Below are positions 31,801 through 36,220 of a DNA stretch of 36,220 bases, in pieces. A program made the translations under genes and the position numbers. Origin of the DNA: a virus. Under the pieces are notes generated by a model, which made no database searches, was not told the origin of the DNA, and was given only the letters and a program-made list of their open reading frames with translations. Position 1 is the first letter of the stretch. Every line of letters begins with the position of its first letter. The stretch spans positions 1 to 36,220 of the IMG/VR virus record IMGVR_UViG_3300028897_000412. The stretch is one strand, 5' to 3'.

Positions 31801-34213
31801 GGCCGGAGCCTTCAAACGATTTTGTCTTGGAAAATAAACCGGCCCCAGCCGTAACTATTTGACCGGAGCCAGTATAGGGATAGACTTGAATCCCTTCAAC
31901 ATATTGCGTAACCGCAGCACCGCTCGTTTGGGCAGTACCAGACGCAACATAGATAAATGTCTGAGTAGTGCTCGTGTCCGCAGCACCGGCGGTTGAAATC
32001 GTGCCGCTTGCAACAAATACGAGCGTCTTTGCCAGCCCAGCCGTACCGGCTATTGCAATGCCGCCGGTCGCTTCAAAGATTTTGGTTTTTGAAACGTGGG
32101 CTTCCCCGCCAGTTGTTACCGCACCTGAGCCAACATACGGAAATACTTCTGTTAGCGTGGTATCGGCAGCACCGCTGGCTTGAATCGACCCGCTGGCCTG
32201 GAAAGATTTTGTCTTGGATATTTCGGCGGCTCCGCCAGTTGTTACCGTCTCTACTTCTATAAGGAGTGTATCCGCACTTCCTGAAGTATCAGCCGTACCG
32301 GACGCGACAAAATCCTTTGTCCGCGCCACACCCGCCGATCCCGCAATTTGAATCTCACCGGAACCCGTGTAGGCATACGTTGTAACAAAAGCTACATCAG
32401 CCGCCCCGGAGGTTTCTATCGTGCCAGAGGCGACAAATGTCTTTGTTTTGGCGACACTTGACGCGCCACCCGTCTGGATCGTTCCCGATCCTTCATAGAC
32501 ACAAGTATGCTGGTACGTCGTGTCAGCCGACCCGGCAGTTTGAATCGTTCCCGACCCAGTGTACTCCCAGGTATTGACAAAAACACAGGTTCCCGCGCCG
32601 CCCGTCTGTGCAAGCCCTGACGCCTCAAAACTTTTTGTTTTGGCCAGAACGGCACTTCCGGACGTTTCGACCAAACCACTTGCACTATACGGATATATGT
32701 AACTCTTTTCTATATCCGCCGATCCGCCGCTCTGAATTAGACCACTGGCTGTGAATGCTTTTGTCGTAAAAACATCAGCCGCACCAGCAGTTTGTGCCTG
32801 ACCGGAACCGTCGTAAATAAAGGTTACGGTCTTTGCCGTATCAGCCGCACCGCCGGTTTGAATCAGACCGGATACTGGATATACAAAAGACCTGCATATT
32901 CCCGCTGAACCAGATGTGGTAACACCGCCGATGGCAGTCCACGCTTTTGTCTTGCAGAACAGGGCCGCGCCGCTCGTCTGCGCGGAGCCTGAGCCGGTAT
33001 ACACAAAGGTTTGAAAGCCTTCAACGTACTGTGTGACCGCAGCACCGGAAACTGTAATTCCACCGGAACCTGTATAGGAATAAATCGCGCCCGCAGACCA
33101 TTCTAGTACTAGGTCGTCGAGTAGGGAGCCCGTGGTTCTAGTGGCGTTGCTATGTAAGCCTCCAAGGCTAATATTGTGCCAGCTTGTCAACGACCCTACT
33201 TGCACCGGCGAAGAATGATCGGTCGTGTCACCTTGGCCGAGTTGGCCGTATACGTTGCGACCCCAGGCCCATATAGTACCGTCGGTTTTAATGGCGACTG
33301 TGAAGTTGGCCCCGCAAGATGTTTGACTCCAATTTGTCAATGATCCCACTTGTACCGGAGAAGAACGATTAGCCTCAGCGCCGCTGTCGCCCAAACCAAG
33401 TTGGCCGTAATTGTTGCGACCCCACGCCCACAACGTACCGTCGGTTTTTAGGGCAACGGTGTGAGCGCCTATACCGGATGATATACCGGCTGAAACGTGG
33501 GCCCAGTTAGATAGTGCCCCTATTTGCACCGGCGAAGAACGATTGGTCGTATCGCCCAAACCAAGTTGGCCGTAGTCATTCTCACCCCAGGACCAAAGTG
33601 TGCCGTCGGTTTTGATGGCGATAACGCTATTGCTGCCGCACTTAGCCTGACTCCAATTCGTCAGTGCTCCCACCTGTGCCGGAGAAGACCGGTGAGTTAT
33701 GTCGCCGAGGCCGAGTTCGCCGTGTGTATTATAACCCCACGCCCATAATGTCCCGTCGGTTTTTATGGCGACTGCGAAGTTGGCCCCGCAAGATGTTTGG
33801 CTCCAATCTGTCAACTCCCCCACTTGTACCGGAGAGGAACGCCAGCTCGTGTCACTCTGGCCAAGCTGGCCGTAGGTGTTAATACCCCACGCCCACAACG
33901 TACCGTCGGTTTTTACGGCGATGGCGTGGCTGTCGCCACACCCAGCCTGACTCCAATTCGTCAACTCCCCCACTTGTACCGGGGATGAACGATTAGCCGT
34001 AGCGCCGCTGTCGCCCAAACCAAGCTGGCCATAATAGTTGTCACCCCACGCCCACAACGTACCGTCGGTTTTTACGGCGAGGGTGTAATTATTCCCGCCA
34101 AAAGCCTTGTCCCAGTTTGGCCCCCCCACCTGTACCGGAGAGGAACGATCATCCGTGTCGCTCTGGCCGAGTTGGCCGTAATAGTTGCGACCCCATGCCC
34201 ATAAAGTAGACAT
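28898..34213 (-). CDS. Giant RCC1 beta-propeller / 59-repeat fibre protein, 1771 aa
   Basis: The start ATG follows the methyltransferase stop directly (TAAATG) with GGGGAG 7 bases upstream. Residues 1 to about 360 hold seven RCC1-type blades, each with G-TLWAWG-N-YGQLG, a SSPVQVG turn and a VAIKTDG strand; seven is the number that closes an RCC1 propeller. Residues about 375-1605 hold about 59 copies of a 20-22 residue unit, roughly Y-E-G-S-G-x-I-x-T-S-G-A-A-x-x-x-K-T, with 20- and 22-residue units often alternating. Residues about 1605-1771 are unique and end in a short coiled coil (VEDKIKELEKKLKKL). There is no signal peptide. Lying immediately upstream of the capsid protease, it is most likely a virion surface fibre or adhesin. 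The repeats are rich in Ser, Thr, Gly and Ala and could be glycan acceptors (inference). I recognise no named family for the 21-residue repeat. Confidence 0.9.
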   Translation of the reverse strand: MSTLWAWGRNYYGQLGQSDTDDRSSPVQVGGPNWDKAFGGNNYTLAVKTDGTLWAWGDNYYGQLGLGDSGATANRSSPVQVGELTNWSQAGCGDSHAIAVKTDGTLWAWGINTYGQLGQSDTSWRSSPVQVGELTDWSQTSCGANFAVAIKTDGTLWAWGYNTHGELGLGDITHRSSPAQVGALTNWSQAKCGSNSVIAIKTDGTLWSWGENDYGQLGLGDTTNRSSPVQIGALSNWAHVSAGISSGIGAHTVALKTDGTLWAWGRNNYGQLGLGDSGAEANRSSPVQVGSLTNWSQTSCGANFTVAIKTDGTIWAWGRNVYGQLGQGDTTDHSSPVQVGSLTSWHNISLGGLHSNATRTTGSLLDDLVLEWSAGAIYSYTGSGGITVSGAAVTQYVEGFQTFVYTGSGSAQTSGAALFCKTKAWTAIGGVTTSGSAGICRSFVYPVSGLIQTGGAADTAKTVTFIYDGSGQAQTAGAADVFTTKAFTASGLIQSGGSADIEKSYIYPYSASGLVETSGSAVLAKTKSFEASGLAQTGGAGTCVFVNTWEYTGSGTIQTAGSADTTYQHTCVYEGSGTIQTGGASSVAKTKTFVASGTIETSGAADVAFVTTYAYTGSGEIQIAGSAGVARTKDFVASGTADTSGSADTLLIEVETVTTGGAAEISKTKSFQASGSIQASGAADTTLTEVFPYVGSGAVTTGGEAHVSKTKIFEATGGIAIAGTAGLAKTLVFVASGTISTAGAADTSTTQTFIYVASGTAQTSGAAVTQYVEGIQVYPYTGSGQIVTAGAGLFSKTKSFEGSGLVQTGGAAETSTGAIFSYEGSGAVTIGGSATVSKTKVYSGTGGITTSGAADTEGVEILVYVGSGAVQTDGAAATQYDHICVYDGSGQIATSGSADFSKSKSYEGSGQITISGAAEYLFGNVWLYEGSGIVVIAGVAVTEYDHICVYEASGTVAVSGAADLGKTKAYEASGQITTSGAATTGQSRVYWYTASGDIQTAGAADLAKTKVFEVSGAVTVSGSADTVLTEVFPYEGSGQVVLSGTAGLAKTLTHIGSGTIVISGAADVSGLGMFTYEGSGQIIVSGAADYCRTKTYEASGAIDLSGAADLAKTLSWIGSGEITTGGAASTSYEHICIYEASGQITTSGAASTELARVFPYEGSGTVYMSGAATTGTAGTWAYTGSGKTQTSGAADYCRTKSYEGSGQITVSGAADLAKTKGFIASGTITVSGSADRSKTKVFTASGAVQSFGSANTVLIEVEIYVGSGEITISGAASVSTTKDFEATGSIQTEGAAQTGQALVYPYEGTGSAVTGGSAIVKRTFCHTATGGIAISGAALVVITVVVEASGGITVSGAADCSMGGVWTYEGSGQIATNGAANVSRTKTYEGSGGVQTFGVAEICRTKAFEGSGQITVSGTATLAKTLSWISSGTIQTGGSADYVEITSFSYEASGQIETGGAADAVLIEFFGYVGSGEIIVSGEAEVAKTLTFEASGSIQTGGAADTGISQLFIYEASGTATTGGAAITSITAVYSYVGAGGIVTGGAADIERIDVFEYVGSGQIAVSGSAVIGKSLSWIGSGTIQTGGAAHIETSIKGINVYQGSGVVETSGAANTELAPHVPISTGPHYIFKPPPRLLWVNVFEYKLSWGRIEVRGEADTEYIPQTFSYPIEGSGGPRATGKSNVKFLRLFTVKSDGWLVAYGDGDTDFCPVFVWQSDGAKLQITGTYAAETSYVYSTATMILYVEDKIKELEKKLKKLNDDNEVFIIAT
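29400..33095 (-). repeat. About 59 tandem 60-66 bp coding repeats
   Basis: The array encodes about 59 copies of a 20-22 residue motif centred on GSG or ASG followed by SGAA or GGAA. Copy 14 (VETVTTGGAA) is shortened. DNA copies differ by many synonymous changes while the protein pattern is kept, which suggests selection on the protein rather than recent amplification, although some pairs remain close. The frame is continuous throughout, so this is coding and not a CRISPR or satellite array. Confidence 0.9.
33140..34213 (-). repeat. Seven RCC1-type coding repeats
   Basis: Seven direct repeats of about 150 bases encode the WAWG-N-YGQLG blade. At DNA level the shared blocks include ccccacgcccacaacgtacc and gttggccgta on the plus strand. 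Units 2 and 6 carry a three-residue insertion (SGAEAN or SGATAN) and are the most alike, suggesting duplication by unequal exchange. The blades form the N-terminal propeller of the 1771-residue protein. Confidence 0.9.
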
Positions 34214-34831
34214 TTATTTCTCCCCGTTACAAAACAGGGATACAAACGACCGTACCCGTATTTCTTCCGGGCCAACGGGTAAATCCCAGTTGTCTATTTC
34301 GGTGAAATTGTCTTGGAGCATCTGACGCACATTCCTGCCATCATCGGCCCAGCCTTTATTTGTCGGAATCAGCATTCCGGCATTGTTTACAACGTATAGG
34401 TATCCTCCTTCTTTAATAGACAATTTGATTCGCTCTATTTCCTGTTCCACTCCGGGACAATGTTGTAATACCCATACTGCCAGGGCATGATCCGCTACCG
34501 GCCCGTAACTGCTTGCCGCTTGCAGTTCTTGTGGTAGGACAACTTTAAACCTGTCGGAGTCGACATACTCCCGCGCCATCCGCATCATGGAAGCACTAAT
34601 TTCCGTACCAATAACCTTGCAGCCGTAGCGTTCTATGAGCGGTTTTGCCAGCCTACCCACGCCGCAGCCGTAATCCAAAATCACCGTATCTTTGGTAGGC
34701 TTTAACAACTTACCGATATTCTCAGCAAGGTATTCGGTTTCCGGACCCCATCTTTCAGGGGAAATTATGGCGTGTTGTGCTTCCTCAAAACTTCTCACGT
34801 CATAAATGTGGGGTGTATAGTAAATCGTCAA
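34214..34831 (-). CDS. Class I SAM-dependent methyltransferase
   Basis: About 205 residues with a complete Rossmann-type methyltransferase core. Motif I is VILDYGCGVGRLAKPL, followed by the acidic strand end VIGTEIS and the helix MMRMAREYV. The region HALAVWVLQHCPGVEQEI is the usual motif IV/post-IV of Methyltransf_11/25 enzymes. Substrate is unknown. I prefer the TTG at 34831: it overlaps the preceding TGA as TTGA and has AGGAG 8 bases upstream. A frame opening at 34858 also begins with TTG and would add 9 residues. The stop is directly followed by the ATG of the RCC1-repeat protein, so the two are probably co-expressed; modification of that protein or its glycan is a possibility, not shown. 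Confidence 0.8.
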   Translation of the reverse strand: MTIYYTPHIYDVRSFEEAQHAIISPERWGPETEYLAENIGKLLKPTKDTVILDYGCGVGRLAKPLIERYGCKVIGTEISASMMRMAREYVDSDRFKVVLPQELQAASSYGPVADHALAVWVLQHCPGVEQEIERIKLSIKEGGYLYVVNNAGMLIPTNKGWADDGRNVRQMLQDNFTEIDNWDLPVGPEEIRVRSFVSLFCNGEK

Positions 34832-34983
34832 AAGCGGGGCTCCTGTAATTTCTTCCAAATCCTGTCCAGCATGGCACTCTGTTTTCTCAGGGCATCCCTG
34901 ACGTCCATGAGTTCCCGCAAGATTCTACCCATAGGAACCAAGTCTTCCGCTGGCACTACTTCCATCTTCTTTTTGGTAGCCAT
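34828..34983 (-). CDS. Small hypothetical protein, 51 aa
   Basis: A 51-residue frame with an ATG preceded by AGGTGA at about 5 bases, filling the gap between the 153-aa gene and the methyltransferase. The protein has a Lys-rich start (MATKKKMEVV) and then an amphipathic helix from about residue 18 to 48 (RILRELMDVRDALRKQSAML), which could form a short coiled coil. Its TGA overlaps the likely TTG start of the methyltransferase as TTGA. That tight packing, the SD site and the absence of any other gene here support it being real. No family recognised. Confidence 0.6.
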   Translation of the reverse strand: MATKKKMEVVPAEDLVPMGRILRELMDVRDALRKQSAMLDRIWKKLQEPRF

Positions 34984-34991
34984 CGCATCAC

Positions 34992-35453
34992 CTATTGTTG
35001 CACTATTCGCTCAAATTGAATGATTTCGTCAGTGTCTTCCCAACACAGGTACAGCCGGTTGTAAAGCGTTCCGGTGTCGAGCATATACACCTCAACAATC
35101 GCCATCTTTTTCTCTTCGTCGATTTCCCGTATCGACCCTTTTTCGATGGCTCCGGCAGTCACCTTGGCGGCGATCCCGTCCTCCACTGCCTGCCTGAAGG
35201 CGGAAGTTGTGTCGTTGTACTCAATCTTGTCGGGCGGTATGCCGTCTTTGTAATAAGCCGCTTCTCCAGCCCCGCCCTCGTCGTACACAACGATGTGAAC
35301 GCTCTGGTTAAATGCCGATTCGTTTCGCAACGCCTTAAAAACCAGCAAGTACCACTTGCCGTAAGACGGCGGATCGTTTTCGTTCATCAGCTTTGATTCC
35401 AAAAGCTCGCCGTATTTCGTGTTCAATTCGGCTATCAGTTCTGCTTTGGTCAT
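34992..35453 (-). CDS. Hypothetical protein, 153 aa
   Basis: I do not recognise the family. The protein is soluble and acidic, with no signal peptide, membrane segment or Cys pattern. The N-terminal 20 residues are helix-like (TKAELIAELNTKYGELLESK); the middle is strand-rich (WYLLVFKAL, VHIVVYDE); a helix follows around FRQAVEDGIAAKV, then two strands (AIVEVYML, YNRLYLCWE). The start is chosen because ATG overlaps the previous TGA as ATGA, implying translational coupling. Its place between a glycosyltransferase and the region upstream of the protease is compatible with either a structural accessory or a glycan-related role. No function is proposed. Confidence 0.7.
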   Translation of the reverse strand: MTKAELIAELNTKYGELLESKLMNENDPPSYGKWYLLVFKALRNESAFNQSVHIVVYDEGGAGEAAYYKDGIPPDKIEYNDTTSAFRQAVEDGIAAKVTAGAIEKGSIREIDEEKKMAIVEVYMLDTGTLYNRLYLCWEDTDEIIQFERIVQQ

Positions 35454-36220
35454 CTCCCCATTCTCCTTAAATTTTTTTTAATTTTCGCAAAAGGCTCTTT
35501 CCACGAGCCAAACTTTTCCTGCCGAAACAATTTTACGCTTTTGTACCAGGGCGATTTATTGCCCGGTTTTGCCCATACCCAATAAGGCAAGATGGGCGGC
35601 ACGATCCATGTTGGGATTCCCAGCGCTCCACCTAGATGCCCTATTGCCGTGCATGAGGTTACAATTAAGTCCATGTTCATCATTATCGCCGCCGTATCAT
35701 CCCATGCAGTAAGAAACTCTTCCATATCAACTATGAATCTCGGCGGTCTGTAATCCAAATCTCTTTGTAGTGAGTATGCTTGCACATGCGGGTGTTCAAC
35801 TGCATCAAACAGTAAATCTTCCGGAAATATCCGAAACTGTTCGTGCTCAAATTTCGGGTTGCCCCGCCAGCGGATACCTACCTTCAGTTTGTCGCTCCGC
35901 AAAACCTCTGCGTACTTGGCGACCAACTTTTCGTTCGGCATCAAATACGGATCGCCCTTAATATCTTTGTATCCGGCATTTAAAATCACCGGTACACCCA
36001 TCGATGGTATCCAGTAGTCATGGTACGTTGCCAGCACCGCTTCGTGCCTTACCACGCTTTTCACTTCGGGTATCCTGGCAAACAAAGGCATCATCCCTTC
36101 GCTACAGGCAACCGTGAGTTTGTCTATTTTTAAATTCTTGACAAACCGGATAAAAACAATTTCATCCCCAAAACCCGCTTCTGTATAAAAGAGAACGTGT
36201 CCGTCCTGGCCCTGCCATAC
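35450..36220 (-). CDS. Glycosyltransferase, TPR-associated / GT9 heptosyltransferase-like, 5' end outside window
   Basis: The open frame continues to the window edge at 36220, so the N-terminus is missing; 256 codons plus a stop are visible. The visible start reads WQGQDGHVLFYTEAGFGDEI, matching the GQ-D-G-LL-YTEQGLGD block that opens the transferase domain of TPR-repeat glycosyltransferases. Further on come KVGIRWRGNP, SLQRDL and DLIVTSCTAIGHLGGALG followed by PTWIV and SPWYKSVKLFRQ, which are the nucleotide-sugar-binding half of the GT9-like fold. Such proteins transfer a sugar from a nucleotide donor in the cytoplasm; donor and acceptor cannot be read here. It is the first of four glycosyltransferase genes in the window. 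The stop overlaps the next start as ATGA. Family call is good; function beyond glycosyl transfer is unknown. Confidence 0.8.
   Translation of the reverse strand, partial: VWQGQDGHVLFYTEAGFGDEIVFIRFVKNLKIDKLTVACSEGMMPLFARIPEVKSVVRHEAVLATYHDYWIPSMGVPVILNAGYKDIKGDPYLMPNEKLVAKYAEVLRSDKLKVGIRWRGNPKFEHEQFRIFPEDLLFDAVEHPHVQAYSLQRDLDYRPPRFIVDMEEFLTAWDDTAAIMMNMDLIVTSCTAIGHLGGALGIPTWIVPPILPYWVWAKPGNKSPWYKSVKLFRQEKFGSWKEPFAKIKKNLRRMGR

Noticed and set aside
29400-33095. CRISPR or satellite array
   Set aside because: Periodic DNA of 60-66 bp, but the frame is open through all copies and no constant repeat/variable spacer structure exists.

Overview
The window is part of a tailed-phage (siphovirus-type Caudoviricetes) genome or prophage. 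Every supported gene lies on the minus strand, so transcription runs from 36220 down to 1. Genes are packed with ATGA, GTGA, TTGA or TAATG junctions, Shine-Dalgarno (SD) sites are GGAGG-like, and TAA, TAG and TGA all act as stops (code 11). A signal-peptide-bearing outer-membrane beta-barrel ending in aromatic-x-Phe points to a Gram-negative host. No tRNA, integrase, lysis, replication, portal or terminase gene is visible, so both flanks are missing.

Layout in transcription order. (1) 36220-34214: a glycosyltransferase of the TPR/heptosyltransferase-like type (cut by the window edge), an unknown protein, a 51-residue protein and a SAM methyltransferase. (2) 34213-28898: a 1771-residue protein with seven RCC1 blades followed by about 59 copies of a 20-22 residue Ser/Gly/Ala-rich repeat. 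(3) 28886-26042: HK97-type prohead protease and major capsid protein, with a terminator-like hairpin between them and another after the capsid gene. (4) 25942-14796: an 11-kb accessory island with a multidomain glycosyltransferase, an S-adenosylmethionine-decarboxylase homologue, GT2 and GT4 enzymes, two methyltransferases, an SGNH esterase, UDP-GlcNAc 2-epimerase, two SDR nucleotide-sugar enzymes (one clearly of the UDP-sulfoquinovose synthase/SQD1 family), an outer-membrane barrel and several small proteins, three of them Cys-rich. (5) 14809-12908: head-tail connector, gp10-like neck protein, tail terminator, major tail protein. (6) 12828-8409: tail assembly chaperone with a -1 frameshift extension, and the tape measure. 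(7) 8409-1: distal tail protein, gpL-like hub protein, a GNAT-like protein, and a gpJ-like hub/fibre of more than 2249 residues that leaves the window at base 1.

The head and tail genes keep the usual siphovirus order but are split by the glycan island between capsid and connector. My main hypothesis is that the island makes and transfers a modified, possibly sulfonated and methylated, sugar. The acceptor could be the phage's own repeat fibre, capsid or tail, or the host surface glycan. The sequence shows the enzyme families; the substrates and acceptor are inference.
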